Shown here one piece after another: positions 26,851 through 36,898 of a stretch of 58,297 nt of DNA. The stretch's first letter is position 1. Every line of letters starts with the position of its first letter. Under the pieces are notes generated by a model. The model saw only the letters and a program-made list of their open reading frames with translations, did no database searches and was not told where the DNA came from. Both the position numbers and the translations under genes were made by a program. Origin of the DNA: Lautropia sp. SCN 69-89 (GTDB taxonomy: Bacteria > Pseudomonadota > Gammaproteobacteria > Burkholderiales > Burkholderiaceae_E); contig MEED01000003.1 in the NCBI GenBank assembly GCA_001724855.1, positions 1 through 58,297 on the forward strand, read 5' to 3'.

Positions 26851-29207
26851 CAAAGAGCGCCATCCCGTCACCCATCATGAAGAAGTCCCTGATCGGCCAG
26901 CGGGTCAAGAAACCCGACGCGCCCGACAAGGCGACCGGCAAGACGCGCTACATCAACGACATGGTGTTGCCGCAGATGCTGATCGGCAAGGTGCTGTTCG
27001 CCGGCCGGCCGCATGCCCGGATCGTGCGCATCGACACCGAGGCGGCGCGCAAGCTGCCCGGCGTGCACGCGGTGCTCACCGGCAAGGACGCCGCCGGCCT
27101 GAAGTTCGGCTTCGTGCGCGACAACGTCGCGCTCAAGGACAAGGTGCGCTGCGAGCACGACGAGATCGCCGCGGTCGCGGCCGAGACCGAGGAGATCGCC
27201 GCCCGCGCGCTCGAACTGATCGAAGTCGAGTACGAAGACCTGCCCGGCGTGTTCACGCCCGAGGCCGGCGCCCGGGAAGGCGCGCCGCTCGTCCACGACG
27301 ATTTCCCCGGCAACAGGAGCCTGCATTTCGAGTTCAAGGACGGCGACCTGGCCGCGGCCGAAGCGGCCTCCGACCTGATCGTCGACAACGTGTTCCGCCC
27401 GCACCACGTGACGCACTGCTGCATGGGCACCTCCTGCGCGATCGCAGACTTCGACCACAACGGCAAGCTGACGATCTGGACGCAGACCCAGTACCCGTAC
27501 AACTACAAGATGGACCTCGCTCCGGCGCTGGGCATCGATCCGGGCGACATCCGGGTCATCCAGCCGCCGGTGGGCGGTGCCTTCGGCTCCAAGCTCGACG
27601 TCTACCCCTACGAGCCGATCGCCGCGCTGCTGGCCAGGAAGACCGGCCGGCCGGTCAAGGTCCTCTATACGCGCGAGGAAGAGTTCAAGGCTTCGCCCAC
27701 GCGCCAGGCCGCGATCATCCACATGCGCACCGGCTGCACCCGCGACGGCGTGCTCACCTTCCGCACCGCCGACGTGCTGCTGGACAACGGCGCCTACACG
27801 TCGTGGGGGCCGACCATCCCGGTCATCATGATGCGCACCACCTCCGGTCACTATCGCGTGCCGGTCGTCGACTTCAAGGCGCAGGCGATCTACACCAACA
27901 ACCCCTACGCCGGATCGTTCCGCGGATACGGCAACGTCCAGACCACCTGGGCCACCGCGCAGCAGATGGACATGCTCGCCGAGATGGTCGACATGGATCC
28001 GCTGGAGTTCCGCCTGAAGAACGCCCAGGTATCGGGCGAGACCACGCCGCAGAAATCGTTCCTGCGCGAATGCGCCTTCGTGGAATGCCTGCAGACCGCC
28101 GCCAGTGCGAGCGACTACAGCCGCAAGCACAAGGAGTACGCGGCGCTGCGCGATGCGCCGGGACGCTACAAGAAAGGCATCGGCCTCGCTTCGTCGATCC
28201 ACAATGCCGGCGGCGCCAAGATCCACAAGTCGGACGGCATCGGCACCATCCTGAAGGTGGACGACTACGCGCGGGTCACCGTCATCACCGGCGCCTCCGA
28301 GATCGGCCAGGGCATCGACGCGGTCATCACGCTGATCGTCGCCGAGGAACTGGGCGTGCCGCTCGAGCACGTGACCCTCGTCAACAACGATTCCGACATC
28401 GCGCCATGGGACGTGGGCGTGCACGCCTCGCGCACCACCTTCATCGCGGGCAACGGAGCGCGCCGCGCCGCGCGCAAGGCGAAGGCGCAGATCCTGAACG
28501 CCGCAGAGAAGTTCCTCGAGGAACCCGCCGGGAACCTCGACCTGCGCGGCGGCTGGGTGGTGCGCGCGAACGACGGTGCCGCGCTGATCAAGCTCGAGCG
28601 CCTGCTGCGCCAGATGCATTTCCAGGCAGAGCCCGAACTGGTGATGGTCACCGACTACTACGAGCCCAGGAGCGAGCCCGAGGGCGCCAGGCACGTCTCC
28701 GACCACTCGGCCGCGTATGCCCACGCGGTGCACGTCGCCGAGATCACCGTCGACACGCTCACCGGCGAGATCAAGGTCGACAAGGTCACGGTCGCGCAGG
28801 ACGTCGGCCGCGTCATCAACCGCATGGGCCTCGAGGGCCAGATCGAAGGCGGCATCGCGATCGGGCTCGGCTACGCGATCAGCGAGAACATGCGCATCGA
28901 GAACGGCATGCTGCGGAACCCGTCGTTCCGCGATTACAAGTTGATCACGGCGCCCGAGATGCCGGAGCTCGAGATGCACTTCATCGAGAGCGATTGCGCC
29001 GAGGGCCCCTATGGCGCCAAGGGCATTTCCGAGCTGCCGACGATCGTGATCGCGCCGGCCATCGCGAACGCGCTGTACAACGCGACCGGCGTGCGCATCT
29101 TCGATCCACCGATGACGCCGGAAACGGTCGCGCGTGCCATCCACGAGAAGCGGGCGGCCGCAGCGGCCGGCGGGGCCACCGTCCGGCGCGAGAGCGTGAC
29201 GGTTTGA
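26847..29207 (+). CDS. Molybdenum hydroxylase, large molybdopterin-binding subunit
   Basis: The 786-residue catalytic subunit of a xanthine dehydrogenase/4-hydroxybenzoyl-CoA reductase-type enzyme, inserting water-derived oxygen into an N-heterocycle or similar substrate. Visible are GGAFGSKLD and AGSFRGYG (molybdopterin contacts), SEIGQG, and the catalytic glutamate in GPYGAKGISELPT (Glu at about residue 729). In the proposed pathway it hydroxylates C2 of the indole ring of indoleacetate. No Tat signal is seen on any subunit, so the enzyme is cytoplasmic. Maturation should need XdhC, two parts of which are encoded at 53011-54815. Confidence 0.92.
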   Translation: MTKSAIPSPIMKKSLIGQRVKKPDAPDKATGKTRYINDMVLPQMLIGKVLFAGRPHARIVRIDTEAARKLPGVHAVLTGKDAAGLKFGFVRDNVALKDKVRCEHDEIAAVAAETEEIAARALELIEVEYEDLPGVFTPEAGAREGAPLVHDDFPGNRSLHFEFKDGDLAAAEAASDLIVDNVFRPHHVTHCCMGTSCAIADFDHNGKLTIWTQTQYPYNYKMDLAPALGIDPGDIRVIQPPVGGAFGSKLDVYPYEPIAALLARKTGRPVKVLYTREEEFKASPTRQAAIIHMRTGCTRDGVLTFRTADVLLDNGAYTSWGPTIPVIMMRTTSGHYRVPVVDFKAQAIYTNNPYAGSFRGYGNVQTTWATAQQMDMLAEMVDMDPLEFRLKNAQVSGETTPQKSFLRECAFVECLQTAASASDYSRKHKEYAALRDAPGRYKKGIGLASSIHNAGGAKIHKSDGIGTILKVDDYARVTVITGASEIGQGIDAVITLIVAEELGVPLEHVTLVNNDSDIAPWDVGVHASRTTFIAGNGARRAARKAKAQILNAAEKFLEEPAGNLDLRGGWVVRANDGAALIKLERLLRQMHFQAEPELVMVTDYYEPRSEPEGARHVSDHSAAYAHAVHVAEITVDTLTGEIKVDKVTVAQDVGRVINRMGLEGQIEGGIAIGLGYAISENMRIENGMLRNPSFRDYKLITAPEMPELEMHFIESDCAEGPYGAKGISELPTIVIAPAIANALYNATGVRIFDPPMTPETVARAIHEKRAAAAAGGATVRRESVTV

Positions 29208-29213
29208 GCGGGA

Positions 29214-29465
29214 ATGAAGCTGAAGTACTTCGCCTGGCTTCGCCACGGCATGGGATGCGAATCGGAGAGCATCGCCCTGCCCGACGAGATCAGGAACGTG
29301 GGCATGCTGCTCGACTGGCTGCCGACCCGCGACGAGCGCTTCAGGCATGCCTTCGAGTACATCGACGTCGTGCTGGTCTCGGTGAACGACGAGTATGCGA
29401 ATCGCGACCATCCGGTGCGTGACGACGACGAAGTCATTCTGGCCCCGCCGATCGCGGGCGGCTGA
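29214..29465 (+). CDS. MoaD/ThiS-like ubiquitin-fold sulfur-carrier protein
   Basis: An 83-residue protein with a beta-grasp MoaD pattern ending in the diagnostic Gly-Gly (ILAPPIAGG). In MoaD this end is thiocarboxylated and donates sulfur to molybdopterin. The gene lies 6 bp after the molybdenum hydroxylase large subunit and 45 bp before the CoA-transferase, so it may serve as a dedicated or inducible supplement to cofactor synthesis. No MoaE partner is in the window. A weak ribosome-binding site precedes ATG 29214. Confidence 0.8.
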   Translation: MKLKYFAWLRHGMGCESESIALPDEIRNVGMLLDWLPTRDERFRHAFEYIDVVLVSVNDEYANRDHPVRDDDEVILAPPIAGG

Positions 29466-29510
29466 GGAGATCGCCTTGGGTTTCCACCGTATCGACGAAG
29501 GCCTGTCCGC

Positions 29511-30701
29511 ATGAGGCGCCGCACGGTTCTCTCGATGGAGCAGGCGCTGTCGTTGCCGTCGGCGACGCTTCGCTTCGCGCAGCTGGGCTGGCGCGTGATC
29601 CGCATCGAGTCCACGCCCACCGGCGCCGGGCTGCCGGGCGATCCGAACCGCTACATCGGCTCGCGCGTGGCCGACGACGACCGGCGCAGCTACTTCGTGG
29701 CCCCCAACGTCGGCAAGGAAGCGATCGCGCTGAACCTGAAGGACGAGCGCGGCCGGCAGGTGCTGCATCGCCTGATCCGCGAGCTCGACGTCGACGTCTT
29801 CTGTTGCAACACGGTGCCCTCGCGCTACCGCGCGCTGGGCATCGACTACGAGACGCTTTCGGCGGTCAAGCCCGACCTGATCTGGGCCGGCATCTCGGCG
29901 ATGGGGCCCGCGTATCCGGATGCGCCCGGCTACGACCCGGTGATGCAGGCGATGGTCGGCTACATGGAGGTCACCGGCGACCCGAACGGACCGCCGATGC
30001 TCGCCGGCATCCCGGTGATCGACCTGAAGGCCGGCGACGAGGTCTACGCCAACGTGATGGCAGCGCTGCTCGAGCGCCACGAGACGGGTCGGGGCACGCG
30101 CATCGACGTGTCGATGTTGCAGGCGGCCGCGTCGTGGCTGACCACCGTGCTGCCGCTGGTCGATTTCGGCTGCCAGCCCAACGAGATCACGCGCGCCGGC
30201 AACGAGCATCGCAAGTTCATCCCGACCAACGTCTACCCGACGAGCGACGGCTACGTGTTCCTCGCGATCGGCAGCGACGTGCAGTGGCGCCGGCTCACCG
30301 CCATTCCGAAGTTCGCACCGGTGGCCAACGAGGTGCGCGCGACCAACGAGGGGCGCCACCGCGAGCGCGAGGCGATCCACCGTGACATGGCGGCGGTCAC
30401 GCGCGCGCACACCGCCGACGAGATCCTCGCCGACCTGCGCGCGGCGACGATCCCGGCTACGCGCATCCTCGACATCCGGCAGGTGCGGGAGTTGCCCCAA
30501 TTGCGCGACAAGCTCACGCGTACCACGATGCCCGACGGTCGCGTCGTGCACATGCAGCCGATGGCCGTCGACGTGGCCGGCGCGCGCGCCGAGCTGCCGT
30601 TCCCGCCGCGCTACGGTGCCGACACCGTGCGCGTGCTGGGCGAGGCGGGGTATTCCGGCGACGAGCTCGACACGCTGCGCGGCGCGGGGGTGATCGCCTG
30701 A
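29511..30701 (+). CDS. iaaL: Family III CoA-transferase (CaiB/BaiF), probable arylsuccinate CoA-transferase
   Basis: A 396-residue CoA-transferase of the CaiB/formyl-CoA transferase family. The core [23 protein letters not shown] carries the aspartate that forms the acyl anhydride, and [16 protein letters not shown] and the [23 protein letters not shown] region are typical. The N-terminus is atypical, lacking the usual LAGPYATQLLADLGA pattern. Counted from the thiolase gene it is the twelfth gene of the operon, matching the letter of the phenylsuccinyl-CoA transferase IaaL of Aromatoleum. It would form the aryl-succinyl-CoA used by the mutase, with another succinyl-CoA type thioester as donor (inference). 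Confidence 0.8.
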   Translation: MRRRTVLSMEQALSLPSATLRFAQLGWRVIRIESTPTGAGLPGDPNRYIGSRVADDDRRSYFVAPNVGKEAIALNLKDERGRQVLHRLIRELDVDVFCCNTVPSRYRALGIDYETLSAVKPDLIWAGISAMGPAYPDAPGYDPVMQAMVGYMEVTGDPNGPPMLAGIPVIDLKAGDEVYANVMAALLERHETGRGTRIDVSMLQAAASWLTTVLPLVDFGCQPNEITRAGNEHRKFIPTNVYPTSDGYVFLAIGSDVQWRRLTAIPKFAPVANEVRATNEGRHREREAIHRDMAAVTRAHTADEILADLRAATIPATRILDIRQVRELPQLRDKLTRTTMPDGRVVHMQPMAVDVAGARAELPFPPRYGADTVRVLGEAGYSGDELDTLRGAGVIA

Positions 30702-30792
30702 ACCGGGCGGTGCGACGAAGACGAAGCGGGCAGATCCCGAAGAGCGGGCAGGCGAGCAGCCGGCGACCAGACCGGCAGGCGAAGGAGACTGG

Positions 30793-31872
30793 ATGCGTAT
30801 CGCGGTTCTGGGCGGAGGGCACGGCTGCTACGCGGCCGCGGCCGACCTTTCGGAGCAGGGGCACGAGGTCAGGCTGTGGCGGCGCGACGCAGCGGCGCTC
30901 GCGCCGGTCATCGAGGCGCGACGCATCACGCTGCGCGACCACCGCGGCCGCCGGGAGGTGCCGCTGGCACTGGCCACGGCCGACATCGGCGCGGCGGTGC
31001 GCGGTGCCGAGCTGATCCTGGTACCGACGCCGGCATTCTCGCAGGAAGACATCGCGCGCGCGCTCGCGCCGCATCTCGAGGACGGCCAGGTGGTGTTCCT
31101 GCCGCCGGGCACCTTCGGCAGCTACCTGATGGCGCGCACCGCGCGTGCCTCGGGCAGCCGCGCGGACGTCGCCTGGGCCGAAACCGGCACCCTGCCCTAC
31201 CTCGCGCGCAAGCACGGTCCGGCGGAGGTCGCGATCACCACGCGCGCCACGCGGCTGCCCACCGGCGTGTTTCCGTCGGTCGTCGGCGATCGAGCGCGCG
31301 CGGTGATCGCGCGCGCCTACCCGGCGATCGAGCCGGTGGAGGACGCGCTGTCGGGCGCGCTGATGAACGCCGGGCCGATCATCCATCCGCCGCTCATCGT
31401 GATGAACGCAGCGCCGCTCGAGCACTTCGAGCGCTGGGACATCCATGCCGAGGGCACGCAGCCGTCGGTGCGGCGCGTCACCGACACGCTCGACGCCGAG
31501 CGCATCGCGGTGCGCGAGTCGCTGGGCTACGCCGCCCCGCACTTTCCGCTCGCGGATCACTATCACACCGACCGCTGGATGTACGGCAACGCGCACGACA
31601 AGCTGGTCGACAGCGGCGACTGGTGCGAGCACATCGATCTCGCCACGCACCGCTACATGCGCGAGGACGTCGCCTGCGGGCTGGCGTTCCTGGTCTCGGT
31701 CGCCGACTGGGCCGGCGTACCCTGTCCGGTCGCGCGCGGCCTGCTGGCGATCGGCGGCGCGATCGCCGGCGACGACTTCACGCGCGCGCCGCGCACGCTC
31801 GGAGCGCTGGGACTGGCCGGCCTGGACCGCGCGGCGATGCGCCGACTGCTCGAACGCGGGCTGCAGCCATGA
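30793..31872 (+). CDS. NAD(P)-dependent dehydrogenase of the octopine/nopaline dehydrogenase family
   Basis: A 359-residue dehydrogenase with an N-terminal Rossmann domain (IAVLGGGHGCYAAAADL, then VRLWRR) and an opine-dehydrogenase-like helical C-terminal domain (NAGPIIHPPLIVMNAAPLE, and HTDRWMYGNAH). Family members reduce or oxidise C-N or 2-hydroxy/2-oxo acid bonds with NAD(P). Its step in indoleacetate degradation is not obvious, and I know of no counterpart in the described pathway. GAAGGAG precedes ATG 30793. It overlaps the next dehydrogenase gene by 4 bp, so the two probably act together. Confidence 0.75.
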   Translation: MRIAVLGGGHGCYAAAADLSEQGHEVRLWRRDAAALAPVIEARRITLRDHRGRREVPLALATADIGAAVRGAELILVPTPAFSQEDIARALAPHLEDGQVVFLPPGTFGSYLMARTARASGSRADVAWAETGTLPYLARKHGPAEVAITTRATRLPTGVFPSVVGDRARAVIARAYPAIEPVEDALSGALMNAGPIIHPPLIVMNAAPLEHFERWDIHAEGTQPSVRRVTDTLDAERIAVRESLGYAAPHFPLADHYHTDRWMYGNAHDKLVDSGDWCEHIDLATHRYMREDVACGLAFLVSVADWAGVPCPVARGLLAIGGAIAGDDFTRAPRTLGALGLAGLDRAAMRRLLERGLQP

Positions 31873-32867
31873 GCGAGGCCGGCGGCGTGCGCGAGACGAT
31901 CGCCGCGCTCGGTGCCGGCCGCATGGGCCGGGGCATCGCGACCGCATTCGCCTACGCGGGCCACGAGGCCTGGCTGCTCGACGTCAAGGCGCGGCCGCCG
32001 GGGCAGGCCGACGCGCTGCGGCGCGAAGCACTGGCCGAAATCGACGCGTCGCTCTCGGCGATGGCCCGCTGGGGTGCGTTCGACGACGCGCTGCGCCCGG
32101 CCATCCTGCGCCGCGTGCGCTTTGCCGCGCGCGACGAGGCACCGGCCGCGCTGGCGCGGGCCGACGTCGTGTTCGAAGGGGTGCCCGAGGTGCTCGACGC
32201 CAAACGCGAGGCCTTCGCCTTCGCGGGCCCGCACCTGCGCCCCGACGCGCTTCTCGCCTCGACGACCTCGTCGTTCCTGGTCACCCAGCTGGCCGGCTTC
32301 GCGCCGCAGCCGCAACGCTTCCTGAACGCGCACTGGCTCAACCCGGCGCACGTGATCCCGCTGGTGGAGCTGAGCGCTCACCCGGGCACCGACCCGCAGG
32401 CGAGCCGCGCGCTGTCGGCGCTGCTCGAACGCATCGGCAAGGTGCCAGTCGCCTGCGCAGCCGCTCCCGGCTACATCGTGCCGCGCCTGCAATCGCTGAT
32501 CATGAACGAAGCGGCGCGGATGATCGAGCAGGGAGTCGCGAGCGCCGCCGACATCGACCGCGCGACGCGCTACGGGCTGGGCTTTCGCTTCGCCAACATG
32601 GGCGTGGTCGAGTTCATCGACTTCGGCGGCAACGACATCCTGTACTACGCCAGCCGCTATCTCGCGCAGGCGCTGGGCGACTCGCGCTATGCGTCGCCCG
32701 CGATCGTCGACCGGTACATGCGCGAGGGGCGCAACGGCTTGCGCGACGGCAAGGGCTTCCACGACTTCACCGGCGTCGACGTCGACGCCTGGCGCGCCGA
32801 GGCGCTGGGCCGCATGCTGGGCATGCTCGAGCACCTGGGCATGCTGCGCCCGCCCGATCCCGGTTGA
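31869..32867 (+). CDS. 3-hydroxyacyl-CoA dehydrogenase-family protein
   Basis: A single-function 3-hydroxyacyl-CoA dehydrogenase-like enzyme of 332 residues. It has the NAD motif LGAGRMGRGIATAFAYAG, STTSSFLVTQL, the catalytic-histidine segment LNAHWLNPAHVIPLVEL and a C-terminal dimerisation domain ending RDGKGFHDFTG. A second such domain occurs in the fusion at 39221-41236, so the operon has two candidates for the same beta-oxidation step, or one acts on another hydroxy acid. ATG overlaps the preceding stop. Confidence 0.85.
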   Translation: MSEAGGVRETIAALGAGRMGRGIATAFAYAGHEAWLLDVKARPPGQADALRREALAEIDASLSAMARWGAFDDALRPAILRRVRFAARDEAPAALARADVVFEGVPEVLDAKREAFAFAGPHLRPDALLASTTSSFLVTQLAGFAPQPQRFLNAHWLNPAHVIPLVELSAHPGTDPQASRALSALLERIGKVPVACAAAPGYIVPRLQSLIMNEAARMIEQGVASAADIDRATRYGLGFRFANMGVVEFIDFGGNDILYYASRYLAQALGDSRYASPAIVDRYMREGRNGLRDGKGFHDFTGVDVDAWRAEALGRMLGMLEHLGMLRPPDPG

Positions 32868-32929
32868 CCGGGCGTCGTTTCCGCACCGTTCCGCCACCGG
32901 CCCTGAAGACGATCTACCAAGGAGAAGTC

Positions 32930-34069
32930 ATGAAACGCCAGCTGTTCGCCGCACTCGCCGTCGCGGGTGCGCTCGCTGCGGCCACGGCCAGCGCCGAGGT
33001 CACCATCGGCGTGTCGCTGGGCACCACGGGCCCCGGCTCGTCGCTCGGCATCCCGTACAAGAACGCGTTCCAGCTGCTGCCGAAGACGCTCGGCGGCGAG
33101 CCGGTGAAGTACGTCATCCTCGACGACGAATCCAAGCCCGACAACGCGGCCAAGAACGCGCGCAAGTTCGTCACCGAGGACAAGGTCGACGCGCTGATGG
33201 GCTCCAATGGCGTGCCCTCGGCGGCCGCGATGACCGCGGTCGCGGCCGAGTCGAAGACGCCGATGATCGCGCTCACCCCGGTGCCCCCGCTGGCACCCGA
33301 CCGGCTGCACTGGACCTTCGTGGTGCCGCAGACCACCGAACTGATGATGAGTGCAGTGGTCGAGCACATGAAGGCGCGCGGCATCAAGACCGTGGGCTAC
33401 ATCGGCTTCTCCGACACCTGGGGCGACCTCGTCTACAACGCGATCACCGCACTCGCGCCCTCCGGCGGCTACAAGGTGGTCACCAACGAACGCTACGGGC
33501 GCGCCGACACCAGCGTCACCGGACAGGTGCTCAAGGTCATGGCCGCCAACCCCGACGCGGTCATCGTCGGCGGATCGGGCTCGCCGGGTGCCACGCCGCA
33601 CATCGCGCTGGTCGAGCGCGGGTACAAGGGCCCGATCTACCACAACCACGGCACGGTCAACCTGCCGTTCATCCAGACCGGCAAGAAGGCCGTCGAGGGG
33701 GCGATCGCCCCGACCGGTGCGCTGATCGTCGCCGAGGAATTGCCCGACAACTTCCCGACGAAGGCGGTGTCGCTCGACTTCGTCAAGCGCTACGAAGCCG
33801 CATTCGGCCCCGGCAGCCGCAACGCGTTCGCCGGCTACAGCTTCGACGCCGTGCAGTTGCTCGAAGCCGCGGTGCCGGTAGCGCTGAAGAAGGCGAAGCC
33901 GGGCACGCCGGAGTTCCGCGAGGCGCTGCGCGACGCACTCGAGAACGTCCGCAACGTGGTCGGAACGCATGGCGTCTACAACATGAGCGCGGCCAACCAC
34001 AACGGGCTCGACGAGCGCGCGCGCGTGCTGGTGCGCGTCGAGAACGGCGCCTGGCGGCTGCTGAAGTAG
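32930..34069 (+). CDS. Liv/Urt-type ABC transporter, periplasmic substrate-binding protein 1
   Basis: A 379-residue periplasmic binding protein (Peripla_BP_6 type) with a cleavable signal, [20 protein letters not shown], followed by the mature [18 protein letters not shown] start. In proteobacteria this subfamily frequently binds aromatic acids rather than branched-chain amino acids. It is the first gene of a transporter module (binding protein, LivH, LivM-LivG fusion, LivF) inside the catabolic operon; the described iaa cluster also encodes a periplasmic ABC binding protein, making indoleacetate or a related acid the likely ligand. AAGGAG precedes ATG 32930. Confidence 0.9.
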   Translation: MKRQLFAALAVAGALAAATASAEVTIGVSLGTTGPGSSLGIPYKNAFQLLPKTLGGEPVKYVILDDESKPDNAAKNARKFVTEDKVDALMGSNGVPSAAAMTAVAAESKTPMIALTPVPPLAPDRLHWTFVVPQTTELMMSAVVEHMKARGIKTVGYIGFSDTWGDLVYNAITALAPSGGYKVVTNERYGRADTSVTGQVLKVMAANPDAVIVGGSGSPGATPHIALVERGYKGPIYHNHGTVNLPFIQTGKKAVEGAIAPTGALIVAEELPDNFPTKAVSLDFVKRYEAAFGPGSRNAFAGYSFDAVQLLEAAVPVALKKAKPGTPEFREALRDALENVRNVVGTHGVYNMSAANHNGLDERARVLVRVENGAWRLLK

Positions 34070-34094
34070 GCACGACGGGCGGCGGCCGGCCTCG

Positions 34095-35138
34095 ATGAAC
34101 GCGGACATCGCTCTCTGGCTGGTGCAGGATGGCGTCACCAATGGCGCCATCTATGCGCTGCTGGCGCTGGCGCTGCTGCTGGTGTTCGCGGTCACCCGCG
34201 TGATCTTCGTGCCGCAGGGCGAGTTCATCTCGTACGCGGCGCTGTCGCTGGGCCTGCTGCAGGCAGGGCAGGTGCCCGGGACCGTCTGGGTGCTGGTGGG
34301 TGGCGGGCTGCTCGCGGCCGGGCTCGACGTCGCGGCGGCCCTGCGCGAAAACGCGCGCCACCGGCTGCCGCGCATCCTGCTGGTCTATGTCGCGGTACCG
34401 GTCGCGATGGCGGCGCTGGCCTGGTGGGCGGCGCCACGCAAGCTCGACATGTGGGCGCAGGTGCTGATCGTGATCGGCCTGGTGGTGCCGCTCGGGCCGA
34501 TCCTCTATCGCGTTGCCTACCAGCCGCTGGCCAACGCGTCGGTGCTGGTGCTGTTCATCGTGTCGATGGCCGCGCACTATGCCCTCACCGGGCTGGGCCT
34601 GGTGTTCTTCGGCGGCGAGGGGCTGCGCTCGGCCGCCTTCTCCGACGCGAAGCTGAAGCTCGGCGTGCTCGACATCACCGCGCAGAGTGCCTGGGTGGTG
34701 TCGGCCAGCGTCGTCGGCATGATCGCACTGTGGCTGTTCTTCGAGCGCACGCTGTATGGCAAGGCGCTGCGCGCCACCGCGATCAACCGCGTCGGCGCAC
34801 GGCTGGTCGGCATTCCGGCCGAGCTGTCGGGCAGCCTCAGCTTCCTGGTCGCGGCGTTCATCGGCGCGGCCTCGGGGGTGCTCATCGCGCCGATCACCAC
34901 GATCTATTACGACACCGGCCTGATGATCGGCCTGAAGGGGTTCGTCGGCGCGATCCTCGGGGGCATGGCGAGCTATCCGCTGGCGGCGGTTGGCGCAGTG
35001 GCGGTCGGGCTGCTGGAGTCGTTTTCGTCGTTCTGGGCAAGTGCGCTCAAGGAGTCGATCGTCTTCACGCTGATCATTCCCGTGCTGGTCTGGCGCTCTC
35101 TCACGTCGCGCCATCACGTCGAGGAAGAGGAAGAGTGA
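34095..35138 (+). CDS. Liv-type ABC transporter permease 1 (LivH-like)
   Basis: A 347-residue inner-membrane permease with about eight or nine hydrophobic segments. It begins [20 protein letters not shown] and has the conserved [24 protein letters not shown] region near the C-terminus, both typical of LivH. The acidic tail HHVEEEEE is unusual. Its stop overlaps the GTG start of the LivM-LivG fusion. Confidence 0.9.
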   Translation: MNADIALWLVQDGVTNGAIYALLALALLLVFAVTRVIFVPQGEFISYAALSLGLLQAGQVPGTVWVLVGGGLLAAGLDVAAALRENARHRLPRILLVYVAVPVAMAALAWWAAPRKLDMWAQVLIVIGLVVPLGPILYRVAYQPLANASVLVLFIVSMAAHYALTGLGLVFFGGEGLRSAAFSDAKLKLGVLDITAQSAWVVSASVVGMIALWLFFERTLYGKALRATAINRVGARLVGIPAELSGSLSFLVAAFIGAASGVLIAPITTIYYDTGLMIGLKGFVGAILGGMASYPLAAVGAVAVGLLESFSSFWASALKESIVFTLIIPVLVWRSLTSRHHVEEEEE

Positions 35139-36898
35139 TCGGCCGGCATCGCGCGCTCGCGCTGTTTCTCGTCGCCGTCGCGCTGGCCCCGCTCGTGCTG
35201 CCGGCGTTCTACGTCACGCTGCTCAACTACATCGGGCTGGCGACGCTGGTGGCGCTCGGGCTGGTGCTGCTCACCGGCGTGGCCGGCGTGGTGTCGTTCG
35301 GCCAGCAGGCCTTCGTCGGGCTGGCCGCTTACGCGACCGCCGCGCTCACCGTGCCGATGGGGTTGTCGCCGTGGCTGGGGCTCGTCGCCGGCCTCGCCCT
35401 CACCGCCGCGTTCGCGCTGGTGCTCGGCGCGATCACGCTGCGCCTGTCGGGACACTACCTGTCGATCAGCACGATCGCCTGGGGCATCGCGCTCTACTAC
35501 CTGTTCGGCAACCTGCCCGAACTGGGCCAGTACAGCGGCATCGACAACCTGCCGCCGGTCGCGGTGGCGGGTTTCGCGCTCGAAAGCGGACGCGAATCCT
35601 ACTACCTGATCTGGCTGGTCACCGCCGCGGCGCTGCTGGCCGCGCGCAACCTGCTCGACTCGCGCACCGGCCGCGCGATTCGCGCGCTGCGCTTTCGAGG
35701 CGTGATGGCCGAGAGCTTCGGCGTCGATACTGCGGCGCTGAAGCTGCTGGTGTTCCTGTACGCCGCGCTGCTCGCCGGCCTCTCCGGCTGGCTGTACGCG
35801 CATTTCCTGCGCTTCGTGAGCCCGCACGCGTTCGGCGTCAACGCGGGCATCGACTACCTGTTCATGGCGGTGATCGGCGGCGCAAGCCAGGTCTGGGGCG
35901 CGCTGATCGGCGCATCGGTACTCACGGTGCTCAAGGAGTGGTTGAAAGACCTCCTTCCGGCGCTGTTCCAGAAGTCGGGCAACTACGAGATCGTCGTCTT
36001 CGGCGTGCTGATGACGCTGCTGCTGCACCGCACGCGCGACGGGCTGGCGCCGGCCTTTGCACGGCTGCTGCCGGCCGGTTCGACTCGCGCGCGCCCGCCC
36101 GACGCGCCCGCGCTGCCGCGGCGCACGCAGCCGGCGCGCGGGCAGCCGCTGTTGCAGCTGCGTGGCGTGCAAAAGCGCTTCGGCGGCCTGCTCGCGGTCA
36201 ACGACATGGCCTTCGCGATGAACAGCGGCGAAATCCTCGGCCTGATCGGACCCAACGGCGCGGGCAAGAGCACGCTGTTCAACCTGGTCACGGGCGTGCT
36301 GGCGGCCGACGCCGGCGAGATCCGCTTTCTCGGCGAGCCGATCGAGCGCGCCACGCAACGCGAAATCGCGCGCCGCGGCATCGCGCGCACCTTCCAGCAC
36401 GTGAACCTGGTCAGCACGATGTCGGTCATCGAGAACGTCGCGATCGGCACGCACCTGCGCGGCGCCAAGGGCAGCCTCGCGGCAATGCTGCACGCCGACC
36501 GCGACGAGGAACGGCTGCTGCTGGCAGAGGCCGCGCGCCAGCTCGATCGCGTCGGCCTGGGCGAGCACCTGTACGAGCCGGCCGGCAGCCTGCCGCTCGG
36601 ACAGCAGCGCATCGTCGAGATTGCCCGCGCGCTGTGCGCCGACCCGGTGCTGCTGCTGATGGACGAACCGGCCGCGGGGCTGCGCTACGGCGAGAAGCAG
36701 GCGCTGGCCGCGTTGCTGCGCAAGCTGCGCGACGAGGGCATGAGCATCCTTCTGGTCGAGCACGACATGGAATTCGTCATGGGCCTGGTCGACCGGCTGG
36801 TGGTGATGGACTTCGGCGAGAAGCTCGCCGAGGGACTGCCCGCCGAGATCCAGGCGAATCCGGCGGTGCTCGAGGCCTATCTCGGAGGCATCGAATGA
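35135..36898 (+). CDS. Fused Liv-type permease-ATPase 1 (LivM-LivG)
   Basis: A 587-residue fusion of a LivM-type permease (about residues 1-310, with [16 protein letters not shown] and [12 protein letters not shown]) and a LivG-type ATPase (about residues 340-587, Walker [10 protein letters not shown] at about residue 372, [13 protein letters not shown] signature, [10 protein letters not shown] Walker B). A Pro/Arg-rich linker joins them. GTG 35135 overlaps the livH stop as GTGA and follows GAGGAAGAGGA. LivF follows with a 4-bp overlap. Confidence 0.92.
   Translation: MIGRHRALALFLVAVALAPLVLPAFYVTLLNYIGLATLVALGLVLLTGVAGVVSFGQQAFVGLAAYATAALTVPMGLSPWLGLVAGLALTAAFALVLGAITLRLSGHYLSISTIAWGIALYYLFGNLPELGQYSGIDNLPPVAVAGFALESGRESYYLIWLVTAAALLAARNLLDSRTGRAIRALRFRGVMAESFGVDTAALKLLVFLYAALLAGLSGWLYAHFLRFVSPHAFGVNAGIDYLFMAVIGGASQVWGALIGASVLTVLKEWLKDLLPALFQKSGNYEIVVFGVLMTLLLHRTRDGLAPAFARLLPAGSTRARPPDAPALPRRTQPARGQPLLQLRGVQKRFGGLLAVNDMAFAMNSGEILGLIGPNGAGKSTLFNLVTGVLAADAGEIRFLGEPIERATQREIARRGIARTFQHVNLVSTMSVIENVAIGTHLRGAKGSLAAMLHADRDEERLLLAEAARQLDRVGLGEHLYEPAGSLPLGQQRIVEIARALCADPVLLLMDEPAAGLRYGEKQALAALLRKLRDEGMSILLVEHDMEFVMGLVDRLVVMDFGEKLAEGLPAEIQANPAVLEAYLGGIE

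Noticed and set aside
26868-30551. A 1227-codon minus-strand frame opposite the molybdenum hydroxylase and CoA-transferase genes
   Set aside because: Low-complexity His/Arg/Val translation with no domain; the plus-strand genes explain the region.
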